A stretch of DNA of 64,000 bases from contig NZ_BMII01000001.1 in the NCBI RefSeq assembly GCF_014641855.1, positions 62,001-126,000 on the forward strand, written 5' to 3'. A program made the position numbers and the translations under genes. Below, in pieces: positions 31,215-39,782 of the stretch (within the stretch, counting starts at the first letter, position 1; each line of letters starts with the position of its first letter). This DNA is from Shewanella inventionis. Its GTDB lineage: Bacteria > Pseudomonadota > Gammaproteobacteria > Enterobacterales > Shewanellaceae. The notes beneath the pieces are model-generated. The model did no database searches. It saw only the letters and a program-made list of their open reading frames with translations, and was not told the origin of the DNA.

Positions 31215-31895
31215 ATGAAAACACTACTATTAATTACCAGCCTTAGTTTAGTTAGCCACCACAGCCTTGCCGATATCAAGGAGATTGATGCCGCAGCTAA
31301 CACCATGAACATGAATCAACTCGCGCAATATAGCCAAAACACCAGCGACTATGAACAGGCCTACGCGTTCTATCGATTAGCCATCACAGCGAACATTAGT
31401 GGCCAACGTAAGCAGGCTGGGGATTCGTTAAACGAAGCGCAAAAAGCCTTAGAAAACTTACTCGACGCACAAACAACCGCTGACTCACAAGCATTACTGG
31501 CTGCGGTATATGGCATGCAAATCGCGTTAGATAACAGCAAAGGAACTGAGTACGGTATGAAAACTGCCACACTATTGCAGCAAGCCACAGCGTTAGAGCC
31601 CAACAACCCAAGAGTGAGCTTAGTCAAAGCAATCAATGCCTTTTACACTCCGAGCGTATTTGGCGGCGGACTAGAAAAGGCACAAAACTTAGCAAGCCAG
31701 GCAATTACACTTTACGACCTACCTTGCGACACCATTTGTTGGGGTCATGCAGAAGCCTACACATGGCGCGGCTTAGCAAAGCAAGAACAAGGGGACATAA
31801 GTGGGGCACTACAAGATTGGCAACATGCAATCGATATCGATCCACAATACGGCTGGGCTAAATATCTATTAAGCCAACAAGCTGTAACGCAGTAA
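31215..31895 (+). CDS. Periplasmic TPR-repeat protein, unknown function
   Basis: A 226-aa protein with a signal peptide (hydrophobic core, probable cleavage after SLA near residue 19). The helical repeats are of TPR type (for example YEQAYAFYRLAITANISGQRKQAGDSLNEAQ and AEAYTWRGLAKQEQGDISGALQDWQHAIDIDPQ). ATG 31215 follows an AAGGAG ribosome-binding site. It lies 65 bases upstream of the histidine-kinase gene on the same strand, so it may be controlled with, or monitored by, that two-component pair. I do not know a specific function. Confidence 0.8.
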   Translation: MKTLLLITSLSLVSHHSLADIKEIDAAANTMNMNQLAQYSQNTSDYEQAYAFYRLAITANISGQRKQAGDSLNEAQKALENLLDAQTTADSQALLAAVYGMQIALDNSKGTEYGMKTATLLQQATALEPNNPRVSLVKAINAFYTPSVFGGGLEKAQNLASQAITLYDLPCDTICWGHAEAYTWRGLAKQEQGDISGALQDWQHAIDIDPQYGWAKYLLSQQAVTQ

Positions 31896-31960
31896 TGCCT
31901 TACGTATTTGGCTTGAGTTAACGCGCAGTTACTCTATGATTAACTGCGCTAGGAGGCACA

Positions 31961-33052
31961 ATGACAACTTGCTTACCCATAAAAAAAGAAAAAAGCTACG
32001 AACAAAAAATAGCTTGGGTTTACTTATTAAACCTTGGGTTTTACTTTATTCCACTGTACTTTATGGATGAACAGTGGCTAAAAATATTTTTTGCTATTGC
32101 ACTGCTTATCCCTTTTGTTGTTGGCTACTTTTGGGCATATAGCAGTACAAAAGAGCACGCATTCAAACCTATTCTATTAATGCTCACCATTGCCATCGCG
32201 TCGGGGTTTCTCACAAGCGGCGCCATGTCTTTATTCAGTTTTTGTTGTTTCTTTATCGGTTTTTTCTACTCATTGCGCACCGCGATATTAAGCTATATAG
32301 GTATCAGTTTGCTGCTATTAGCTATCAATATTATCGTGGGGTATTCTGGTTACTTTTTTACTTTTTACGGGATGGGGATATGCCTAGGTGTGGGTGTTTT
32401 TGGGATTGTTGAGCAAAATCGTCAACGCATTAAGCGCCAACAAAAACAGTCTAAAGATGAAATATCTCACCTCGCCACAGCACTTGAGCGCGAACGCATA
32501 GCCCGTGATTTACACGACGTTATGGGTCATCATTTAGCCTCTATCGCACTTAAAACAGAACTCGCTGATAAACTCATAAGCGCAGGTAAAACTGATATGG
32601 CCCAACAACAAATCAACCAAGTGAGCCAAATAACCCGCGACTGCTTAAGCCAAATTAGACAAACCGTCACCAACTACAAACATCAAGGCCTAAGCCAAAC
32701 CCTAAATACGCTATCACAAACCCTGAGAGATAAATCCATTGAGGTTAATATTGAAGGCCAGTGGCCAACGTTAAACAACCTCACAGAATCACAATTGTGT
32801 TTGATGCTAACCGAATTAGTTAACAATACCGTTAAGCACAGCAAAGCAGACCAATGCACTATTGCTTTTCAATCTACACCGCAAAGCATGGTAGTCAGCT
32901 ATATCGAAAACAGTGCCGTTGATACCCTCATCAAAGGTAACGGACTAAACGGAATAACAGAACGAGCAGCGTTATTAGATGCCCAAGTGCAGTATCAATT
33001 AGGCCCCCACTTTACGGTTACCATTACTTTGCCAGTAACAGAGACACAATGA
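31961..33052 (+). CDS. DesK-like sensor histidine kinase (HisKA_3)
   Basis: A 363-aa membrane histidine kinase. About five transmembrane helices fill residues 15-150. A coiled linker leads to the HisKA_3 phosphoacceptor box ERERIARDLHDVMGHH (His185), then a HATPase domain (LTELVNNTVKHSKADQ, GNGLNGITERAALL). Helix layout and H-box closely resemble the membrane-thickness/temperature sensor DesK of Bacillus. ATG 31961 is preceded by AGGAGG. The stop overlaps the response regulator start by 4 bases. No lipid desaturase is adjacent, so its stimulus and targets are open. Confidence 0.9.
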   Translation: MTTCLPIKKEKSYEQKIAWVYLLNLGFYFIPLYFMDEQWLKIFFAIALLIPFVVGYFWAYSSTKEHAFKPILLMLTIAIASGFLTSGAMSLFSFCCFFIGFFYSLRTAILSYIGISLLLLAINIIVGYSGYFFTFYGMGICLGVGVFGIVEQNRQRIKRQQKQSKDEISHLATALERERIARDLHDVMGHHLASIALKTELADKLISAGKTDMAQQQINQVSQITRDCLSQIRQTVTNYKHQGLSQTLNTLSQTLRDKSIEVNIEGQWPTLNNLTESQLCLMLTELVNNTVKHSKADQCTIAFQSTPQSMVVSYIENSAVDTLIKGNGLNGITERAALLDAQVQYQLGPHFTVTITLPVTETQ

Positions 33053-33648
33053 ATATTTTATTAGCAGAAGATCAAGCCATGGTCCGTGGAGCGCTTGCAG
33101 CTCTACTCACATTGGCCGTAGATAACATCAATATCACTGAGGTCGAAGACGGTGATAAAGCCCTCGCCATGCTTAAATCTCAGCACTACGATTTATTATT
33201 AACCGACATAGAAATGCCCGGAAAGTCAGGTTTAGAACTCAGCCAATGGCTGCAGCAACAAAATTGCTCAACAAAAGTGATTATCCTTACAACCTTTGGC
33301 AGAGCTGGTTATATAAAGCGAGCATTAGAATACGGTGTCAGTGGTTTTTTATTAAAAGATGCCCCCTCAGATGAGCTTATCAGCACCATAAAACAAGTAA
33401 TGGCTGGTAAACGCGTCATTGATCCTGAACTGGCGTTTAGCGCAATAGGTGAACTTGATCCGCTTAACGATAAAGAGCGTCGAGCGCTTCGCCTTGCAAG
33501 TGAAGGGCTGTCTACGGCTGATATTGCCAGCAAATTGTTTATTGCCGAAGGTACTGTACGTAACTATTTATCTGAAGCCATCAGCAAACTTAACGCCAGT
33601 AATCGAATCGATGCTGCAAGGATCGCTAAGCAAAAGGGGTGGTTGTAA
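33049..33648 (+). CDS. DesR/NarL-type response regulator
   Basis: A 199-aa response regulator: receiver domain with acidic pocket (ED near residues 7-8), phosphoacceptor Asp53 (LLLTDIEMPGKSG) and Lys in FLLKDAPSDEL. The C-terminal LuxR-type helix-turn-helix follows (LNDKERRALRLASEGLSTADIASKLFIAEGTVRNYLSEAISKLNASNR). Its ATG lies in the kinase stop codon region (ATGA), so the pair is coupled. Targets may include the TPR gene just upstream, but no binding site is evident. Confidence 0.92.
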   Translation: MNILLAEDQAMVRGALAALLTLAVDNINITEVEDGDKALAMLKSQHYDLLLTDIEMPGKSGLELSQWLQQQNCSTKVIILTTFGRAGYIKRALEYGVSGFLLKDAPSDELISTIKQVMAGKRVIDPELAFSAIGELDPLNDKERRALRLASEGLSTADIASKLFIAEGTVRNYLSEAISKLNASNRIDAARIAKQKGWL

Positions 33649-33780
33649 TCATGGTTAACATATTGCCTTGTGAGCAAACTCTGCTAAGATAACCTAAATA
33701 TCTGTATATAATTACAGTGATCGGCTGGGGCCAATTGATATCACTGCTATTTTTACTTATCAATTTTAGGTGCACGCAAT

Positions 33781-35856
33781 TTGCTACAACTGGATCGCGT
33801 TCCAATCACAGACCTTCAAGGCGTTGCCAAAAAGGTCGCTGAAAAGCTAGCTAAGCTCGGTATAAAAACAGTACAAGATGTGTTGTTTCACTTACCGCTG
33901 CGCTACGAAGACCGAACGCAAATCTACCCTATTGCCGCATTACCTCCAGCCAGTTACGGCACCATAGAAGCAGAAATTCAATCAACACAAATCATGCAAG
34001 GCCGTAAGCGCATGTTAGTGTGCCATGTCCGCGATCACAGCGGCGTAATGAGCTTGCGCTTTTTTAATTTTTCAATGGCGCAACGAAATGCCATGGAAAA
34101 CGGTGCGATTATCAGAGCATATGGAGAGATAAGGCGCGGCAACCATCATAAAGAAATCGTTCACCCTGAATATCAAATCATCCACCCAGGTGAAACCGTC
34201 AACTTAAGTGACACACTAACGCCAATTTACCCAACAACAGAAGGCTTAAAACAAGCCAGTTGGATACGTCTAACTGAGCAAGCATTGGCTATGCTAGACC
34301 AAGGCGGATTACCTGAATTACTCCCAGCCAATTTGCAGCCCAATAACATTAGCCTGCGCGATGCGCTGCATACCCTGCACCGCCCATCTAGCTCAGTATC
34401 GCCTTATGAATTAGAGCAAGGACAACATCCTGCTCAGCAACGCTTAATACAAGAAGAGCTACTGGCCCATAACCTCAGCATGTTGCAACTACGCCAGCGA
34501 AGTAATCAAGACGCGGCAGTCGCCATGGCCGCTACAGGGCAGTTATTACAACCATTTTTGACTCAACTGCCCTTTTCGCCAACTGGGGCACAACAACGCG
34601 TGGTCGCAGAAATCAACCAGGATTTACAACACCCTACCCCCATGATGCGCCTTGTGCAGGGGGATGTGGGTTCAGGTAAAACCTTAGTGGCGGCACTTGC
34701 CGCTCTGCAAGCAATAGAAAATGGCTACCAAGTGGCAATGATGGCTCCCACCGAATTATTAGCCGAACAACACGCGGCGAACTTTGCCGCCTGGTTTGAG
34801 CCTTTAGGCATTAAAGTCGGCTGGTTAGCTGGCAAGCTGAAAGGCAAAGCCAGGGCTCAATCACTTGAAGACATCGCCAGCGGTGCAGCACAAATGGTGA
34901 TTGGCACCCATGCTATTTTTCAACAAGCCGTTGTGTTTAATAAACTGGCATTAATCATTATTGATGAGCAGCACCGCTTTGGGGTGCATCAACGCTTAGG
35001 CCTTCGAGAAAAAGGCATTAGCCAAGGCTTTCACCCTCATCAGCTGATTATGACCGCAACGCCAATACCGCGCACGCTCGCCATGACCGCCTATGCCGAT
35101 CTGGATACCTCCATTATTGATGAGCTGCCACCAGGGCGCACACCTGTAACAACGGTGGCGATTGCCGATACTCGCCGGCAACAGATCATTGAACGTGTCA
35201 GACATGCCGCCATTAACGATAACCGCCAAGCTTATTGGGTATGCACCTTAATTGAAGAATCTGAAGTCTTAGAATGCCAAGCCGCAGAAGACACCGCGGC
35301 AGAACTGAGCGCTGCACTGCCCGAGTTAAAAGTAGGTTTAGTGCATGGCAGGATGAAAAGCGCTGAAAAACAAGCCATCATGGCGCAGTTTAAGTCAGGT
35401 GAGTTGAACCTATTGGTGGCGACTACCGTCATAGAAGTCGGCGTAGATGTGCCTAATGCCAGTTTAATGATTATTGAAAATCCTGAGCGGCTTGGGCTAG
35501 CGCAATTACATCAACTTCGAGGTCGTGTTGGTCGTGGCGCAGTAGCCAGTCATTGTGTGCTGCTTTACAAAGCGCCGTTATCGCAAACGGCTACCAAACG
35601 CCTAGGAGTATTAAGAGACAGCAACGATGGCTTTGTGATTGCGCAAAAAGATCTTGAGATCAGGGGCCCCGGTGAAGTACTGGGCACAAAACAAACTGGC
35701 TTAGCCGACCTTAAAATTGCCGACTTAATTCGCGATCAGCACCTTATTGCCCCCACTCAAAAATTAGCTGTGCATATTAACCAACTGGTGCCGCAAAATA
35801 TCGATGCCATCATTGAGCGATGGTTAGGAGACCGCCAACAGTACGTTCAAGCTTAA
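33781..35856 (+). CDS. recG: ATP-dependent DNA helicase RecG
   Basis: RecG remodels stalled replication forks and branch-migrates Holliday junctions. The 691-aa protein has an N-terminal wedge (OB) domain, Walker A GDVGSGKT, motif II IIDEQH, motif III TATPIPRTLAM, and motifs V/VI (ATTVIEVGVDVPNAS, QLRGRVGRG) with the RecG-specific C-terminal IRGPGEVLGTKQTG. The start is TTG at 33781 (E. coli RecG is 693 aa). In E. coli it follows spoT-trmH; here trmH is absent from the window and recG lies behind the two-component pair. Confidence 0.97.
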   Translation: MLQLDRVPITDLQGVAKKVAEKLAKLGIKTVQDVLFHLPLRYEDRTQIYPIAALPPASYGTIEAEIQSTQIMQGRKRMLVCHVRDHSGVMSLRFFNFSMAQRNAMENGAIIRAYGEIRRGNHHKEIVHPEYQIIHPGETVNLSDTLTPIYPTTEGLKQASWIRLTEQALAMLDQGGLPELLPANLQPNNISLRDALHTLHRPSSSVSPYELEQGQHPAQQRLIQEELLAHNLSMLQLRQRSNQDAAVAMAATGQLLQPFLTQLPFSPTGAQQRVVAEINQDLQHPTPMMRLVQGDVGSGKTLVAALAALQAIENGYQVAMMAPTELLAEQHAANFAAWFEPLGIKVGWLAGKLKGKARAQSLEDIASGAAQMVIGTHAIFQQAVVFNKLALIIIDEQHRFGVHQRLGLREKGISQGFHPHQLIMTATPIPRTLAMTAYADLDTSIIDELPPGRTPVTTVAIADTRRQQIIERVRHAAINDNRQAYWVCTLIEESEVLECQAAEDTAAELSAALPELKVGLVHGRMKSAEKQAIMAQFKSGELNLLVATTVIEVGVDVPNASLMIIENPERLGLAQLHQLRGRVGRGAVASHCVLLYKAPLSQTATKRLGVLRDSNDGFVIAQKDLEIRGPGEVLGTKQTGLADLKIADLIRDQHLIAPTQKLAVHINQLVPQNIDAIIERWLGDRQQYVQA

Positions 35857-36000
35857 AAGTTTGCGCTAAAATTGAATTAATGCGGTTTATCACCAGTTAC
35901 CACTAGACAAGTCCGTTGAATATTGCAAAATGATATTACGCAGTATTTTTCGATTCCATTTAGATACCTATATCGATAGCACACATGCCAAGGATTTGAA

Positions 36001-36894
36001 ATGCAAGTTAATGAAGAAGATAGAATTACACCACAAGCAGATGAAAAGTCTGGTACCAATATAGCCTTTATTGCTATCGCAGTTATCGCGTTACTTGCTG
36101 CAAGTAGCTATTTTTACTTTACTAACGACAACACCGAAGAGTTAGATCCCGTTGTCATGACACCGGTTGAGTTACCTGAAACATTACCCGAAACACCGAT
36201 TGAACAAGCACCGATTGAAGAGCCGCAACAAATCGTTGCAGCTGTTGATGATGATGTGGTTCCTACGGGTGAGCCTGAATCAAATGATGAAACCATTGCC
36301 GCTGAACCATTACCTGCGCTAGCAGAATCAGACGACTTTATTGAAAATAAAACCTTAGCCATCGCTAATGGGATGAAAATTGCGCCAATGATTTTGAAAA
36401 AAGACATTGCCCGTCAATTTGTCGTATTTGTCGACAACCTAGCGCAAGGCGAATTAGTGCGTAAAGCTAGCCCATTAAAAGGGCCAGAAACTGAGTTTTC
36501 AGTGAGCGAAATTACCAACAAAATCTTCTTAAATCCTGACAGCTACCATCGTTACGATTTGTATGCTGATTTTGTTGCTGGCTTAAATGAAAAAGATTTA
36601 GTCGCAACCTACACTGAGCTAAAACCGTTATTTGCCGAGGCATTTGCAGAGCTTGGGTACAGTGATATTGATTTCGATAATCGTATGCAAGCTATGTTTA
36701 CTATGGTCGAAAACGCCCCCATTATTGAAGATCCTATCGAACTGTCTTCAGTAACAGTAAACTACCACTTTGCTGATCCAAATTTAGAAGCATTACCTAA
36801 CGCGCAAAAATTATTGATCCGTATGGGCCCTGAAAACACGCGTAAGATTAAAGCCGCAGTCAAAAAACTACAGGCGAGTTTCCCAGCACAATAA
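36001..36894 (+). CDS. DUF3014 family membrane-anchored protein
   Basis: A 297-aa protein with a cytoplasmic start, one transmembrane helix (about 22-41) and an acidic Pro/Glu-rich periplasmic linker (45-105). The globular C-terminal part has the DUF3014 pattern (FVVFVDNLAQGELVRKASPLKGP and FLNPDSYHRYDLYADFVAGL). Its function is not known to me. It stands alone between recG and the aryl polyene operon with its own terminator. Confidence 0.85.
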   Translation: MQVNEEDRITPQADEKSGTNIAFIAIAVIALLAASSYFYFTNDNTEELDPVVMTPVELPETLPETPIEQAPIEEPQQIVAAVDDDVVPTGEPESNDETIAAEPLPALAESDDFIENKTLAIANGMKIAPMILKKDIARQFVVFVDNLAQGELVRKASPLKGPETEFSVSEITNKIFLNPDSYHRYDLYADFVAGLNEKDLVATYTELKPLFAEAFAELGYSDIDFDNRMQAMFTMVENAPIIEDPIELSSVTVNYHFADPNLEALPNAQKLLIRMGPENTRKIKAAVKKLQASFPAQ

Positions 36895-36926
36895 TCATGC
36901 TATGCCTATTGTTTTAAATAGCTTAG

Positions 36927-36959
36927 ATAGCGCGACTTAACCAGCCGCGCTATTTTTTT
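36927..36959 (+). terminator. Intrinsic terminator after the DUF3014 gene
   Basis: ATAGCGCG / CGCGCTAT 8-bp stem with an 11-base loop and T7. It isolates the aryl polyene operon from upstream transcription. Confidence 0.9.
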
Positions 36960-37021
36960 CCTGTTTTGTGCACACCTTGTTTAACAAATAATCTAAAAAA
37001 CGATTTTTCTTCTACGTGACT

Positions 37022-37050
37022 TCTTAAACCGCCTCTGTTAGGTGTACAAT
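37022..37050 (+). promoter_or_regulatory. Candidate promoter of the aryl polyene operon
   Basis: TACAAT at 37045-37050 is the best -10 candidate between the DUF3014 terminator and the first ape gene; a poor -35 (around 37022-37027, TCTTAA) lies 17 bp upstream. A start near 37057 gives an 80-nt leader. The assignment is weak, but some promoter must lie here because a terminator precedes it. Confidence 0.3.
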
Positions 37051-37136
37051 TGTCGCCGTTAACGAATACTCAGCAAATGCATGATTATTTATTAACACTT
37101 AGATAAGGATAGCTAGGCAGTTATAGAGGCAAAGTA

Positions 37137-37868
37137 GTGCACTTAACATTTCAACTTCTCTCATGGGGCGCGTGGTCTCCAAACTTTCAAACCAGTGAAA
37201 GCTGGCAACATTGGCAACAGCCAAATACAAGTGTGTCTGCTAGCCAAGCAACCCCAGCTCTATCACATATTCCTGCCATGCAACGCCGCCGATTTAGCCG
37301 CTTAACTAAAATGATGTTAACGGCAGCGCACCAATGTCAGGTTGCGCCACACACTCGCAGTATTTTTTCCTCTCGTCATGGTGAGTTAACCCGTACCCTA
37401 GGTTTGCTAGAAGACATAGTACAAAAACAACCACTGTCCCCAATGGCGTTTAGTCAGTCGGTACATAATACTGCCAGCGGTATCTTCGGTATTGTTACTC
37501 AAAACACAGCCGCATCGACATCGATTGCTGCAGGTGAACAAACCCTACCTCAGGCACTGATTGAAGCCTACGCTCAACTGACACAAAACCCCAGCCCATT
37601 ATTATTGGTGTTTGGCGATGACCCTGTCCCGCCGGTCTACAGTGAATTTACCCACGAAGTTGAACTGCCTATTGCCCTAGGTTTGTATCTAGCACCCGCC
37701 AATAGCGTTACCAATGCCAGTATTACCCTAGGCTTATCTGAACGCCCAGTCACAGGGCAAAATCAAGATAACATCAGTTTTAGCCAATTAATTCACCATA
37801 TTGCCACAGGTAAAAACATCCAAGGGTGTTTATGTCATTGGTATTGGTCTGTTGAACATCATGACTAA
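37137..37868 (+). CDS. apeC: Truncated ketosynthase-like protein (ApeC-type chain-length partner)
   Basis: First gene of the operon, GTG start with GAGG 7 bases before. The 243-aa protein resembles only the N-terminal half of beta-ketoacyl synthases (PLSPMAFSQSVHNTASGIFGIVTQNTAASTSIAAGE). Where ketosynthases have STACSSS it reads AASTSIAAG, so the catalytic cysteine is missing, and the His-containing C-terminal half is absent. In the known ape pathway such a half-size partner pairs with the ketosynthase ApeO (here 50256-51458) much like a chain-length factor. The role is inferred from that and from position; names follow the ape scheme of E. coli/Xenorhabdus. Confidence 0.8.
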   Translation: MHLTFQLLSWGAWSPNFQTSESWQHWQQPNTSVSASQATPALSHIPAMQRRRFSRLTKMMLTAAHQCQVAPHTRSIFSSRHGELTRTLGLLEDIVQKQPLSPMAFSQSVHNTASGIFGIVTQNTAASTSIAAGEQTLPQALIEAYAQLTQNPSPLLLVFGDDPVPPVYSEFTHEVELPIALGLYLAPANSVTNASITLGLSERPVTGQNQDNISFSQLIHHIATGKNIQGCLCHWYWSVEHHD

Positions 37869-38742
37869 TTCTTCGCAGTCAGCTCCTTTTACATCTCAAC
37901 AGGGCCTTGCCCCAAAACTGACTGGGCTGAGGTATGCCCCAAGATGGTTTGGCGGGGTCATGTGTTATATGGTCTTTGGCCTTGGTGGGTTGCTCAGCTC
38001 ATTAACCATCCTGCCAGTATTACGTTATTGGCCAGGGTCCAAGCAGGCACGTATAGCGCGAGTGCAACGTACCGTGAGTCTAATGTTTAAAGGTTTTGTT
38101 ACCATGTTAACCGCGGTTGGCATCATTAAAGTGAGCACTCACAATCTGCATGTATTACAACAAGCTCGGGGTAACATTGTAATAGCCAACCACCCCACCT
38201 TGGTGGATGTAGTCGTACTGATTAGCCTTATGCCAAATGCGGGTTGCATTGTTAAACAAGCTTTATGGCACAATCCGTTTATTCGCGGCGTGCTCTCTAG
38301 CGTAGGTTATATCCCTAATCGCAGCGCAAATTTACTGCTACAAGATTGTAAGCAAGTATTAAATCGCGACACAAATTTAGTGATTTTTCCTGAAGGTACC
38401 CGCACACTGGTTGGCAACGTAATCAATCAATTTGCGCGCGGTGCGGCCAATATTGCGATACGTACTCAAAGTAATATTTTACCCGTTGTACTTCGCACTG
38501 ATGTTCCAGGCTTAACCAAACAAGAGTCTTGGTTTCAAATACCAAGACAAACCATCAATATGTCGGTTGAAGTCGCCGACAGTGTACTGCAACATGACAA
38601 TGAGATTACCCAAGGTAACGAAGCAAAAATGGCTCGGAAACTCACCCGAGATTTGCAACAGTTTTATTTAAACACCCTATCAACCACCATTGATAGCCAT
38701 ACTGATAAGAAACAAAAAAATGAACTTACACAACCAAATTAA
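37861..38742 (+). CDS. apeD: 1-acylglycerol-3-phosphate acyltransferase-like protein (ApeD)
   Basis: A membrane-associated PlsC-family acyltransferase of 293 aa. The catalytic NHPTLVD (HX4D) motif and FPEGTRT are present, with a hydrophobic segment near the N-terminus (about 30-50). I place the start at ATG 37861, overlapping the previous stop by 8 bases; an upstream frame start at 37801 would bury most of its extra residues in apeC. In this locus it probably attaches the polyene acyl chain to a lipid or glycolipid anchor, by analogy with other aryl polyene clusters. Confidence 0.85.
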   Translation: MTNSSQSAPFTSQQGLAPKLTGLRYAPRWFGGVMCYMVFGLGGLLSSLTILPVLRYWPGSKQARIARVQRTVSLMFKGFVTMLTAVGIIKVSTHNLHVLQQARGNIVIANHPTLVDVVVLISLMPNAGCIVKQALWHNPFIRGVLSSVGYIPNRSANLLLQDCKQVLNRDTNLVIFPEGTRTLVGNVINQFARGAANIAIRTQSNILPVVLRTDVPGLTKQESWFQIPRQTINMSVEVADSVLQHDNEITQGNEAKMARKLTRDLQQFYLNTLSTTIDSHTDKKQKNELTQPN

Positions 38743-38974
38743 ACAGCTGATTATCGACAGCTTAGACCTAGAAGATGTCACCATTGACGACATAGATACT
38801 GATGCCGCGCTATTTGGCGAAGGCCTAGGTTTAGATTCAATTGATGCGCTAGAGCTGGGTTTAGCGGTAAAAAAAGAATTCGACGTCAAAATTGAAGCCA
38901 ATTCAGACGCAACTAAAGCACACTTTTTCAGTGTGGCTAGCCTAGCTAGCTTTATTGAATCACAACGCGTTTAG
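38720..38974 (+). CDS. apeE: Acyl carrier protein (ApeE)
   Basis: An 84-aa acyl carrier protein with the phosphopantetheine site GLDSID (Ser40) and the usual acidic helix II (DALELGLAVKKEFD). ATG 38720 lies 23 bases inside the end of apeD; an alternative start at 38690 adds ten residues of non-ACP sequence. It should carry the growing aryl polyene. No dedicated phosphopantetheinyl transferase is seen in the window. Confidence 0.92.
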   Translation: MNLHNQIKQLIIDSLDLEDVTIDDIDTDAALFGEGLGLDSIDALELGLAVKKEFDVKIEANSDATKAHFFSVASLASFIESQRV

Positions 38975-38982
38975 GAGCCAGC

Positions 38983-39231
38983 ATGCAAAGCCGTGAACAA
39001 ATTTTTGCCATGCTCAGCACCATTTTAGTGGATGAGTTTGAAATTGACCCAGCAGACATCAGCTTAGACGCCTCATTGTATGAAGAGTTAGATTTAGACA
39101 GCATCGATGCGGTGGATCTTGTGATTAAGTTGCAACAACTCACGGGCAAAAAAATTCAGCCAGAAGAATTTAAAACCGTTAGAACCGTGAATGACGTGGT
39201 GAATGCCGTTGAAGGATTAATGCAAAGCTAA
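38983..39231 (+). CDS. apeF: Second acyl carrier protein (ApeF)
   Basis: An 82-aa acyl carrier protein with DLDSID (Ser40) and helix II DAVDLVIKLQQLTG. AGGAG precedes the ATG. Tandem carrier proteins are typical of aryl polyene operons, where one is thought to carry the aryl starter and the other the extending chain; which does what cannot be read from sequence. Its stop overlaps the next ATG by one base (TAATG). Confidence 0.92.
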   Translation: MQSREQIFAMLSTILVDEFEIDPADISLDASLYEELDLDSIDAVDLVIKLQQLTGKKIQPEEFKTVRTVNDVVNAVEGLMQS

Positions 39232-39782
39232 TGCGGTTACTGTTGCAAATCATTACCACGTTAGTGATTGTTGCTTACCCATTAGCTGTGTATTTTGGTT
39301 TACAGTATTTACCCCCAGGTTACATAGCCTTATTACTGTGCGCGTTATTGCTCACACGAATGATAGTAACCAAGCAACAAGTGCGGGCAATGGTATTGCC
39401 GCTCATTGTTGGGATAGGGTTAACTGGGGCAAGTTTTATTGCTAAGCGTAATGACTGGCTACTGTATTATCCGGTGGTCATCAACCTCAGCTTATTGAGT
39501 TTATTTGGTTATTCTCTCATTCATGGCCCCAGTATGATTGAGCGCTTAGCACGTATAAAAGAGCCTGATTTACCAGGCTCAGCAACACCATATTTACGCA
39601 CCATTACCCAATTATGGTGCGGGCTATTTGTTGTCAATGGTGCCATGGCAGCCTACACAGCAGTAGCCACCACAATTGAAATGTGGACGCTTTACAACGG
39701 ACTGATAGCTTATGTGCTCATAGGTATGCTACTCAGTGGTGAATGGACTTATCGCAGGTTTTGGCTGAAAAAACATGACTAA
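39231..39782 (+). CDS. Integral membrane protein of the aryl polyene locus (ApeG position)
   Basis: A 183-aa protein with about five hydrophobic helices (residues 3-20, 22-38, 44-60, 70-88, 130-150 and 155-172 are the main runs). It also has a conserved-looking loop GPSMIERLARIKEPDLPGSATPYLRTITQLWC. Proteins of this type (COG4648) occupy the same place, between the carrier proteins and the ligase, in other ape clusters; the function is unknown. It is coupled to apeF (TAATG) and overlaps the ligase gene by 8 bases. Confidence 0.8.
   Translation: MRLLLQIITTLVIVAYPLAVYFGLQYLPPGYIALLLCALLLTRMIVTKQQVRAMVLPLIVGIGLTGASFIAKRNDWLLYYPVVINLSLLSLFGYSLIHGPSMIERLARIKEPDLPGSATPYLRTITQLWCGLFVVNGAMAAYTAVATTIEMWTLYNGLIAYVLIGMLLSGEWTYRRFWLKKHD

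Noticed and set aside
37801-37860. Earlier start for the acyltransferase
   Set aside because: Twenty extra residues would overlap apeC in another frame; ATG 37861 gives a normal short overlap.
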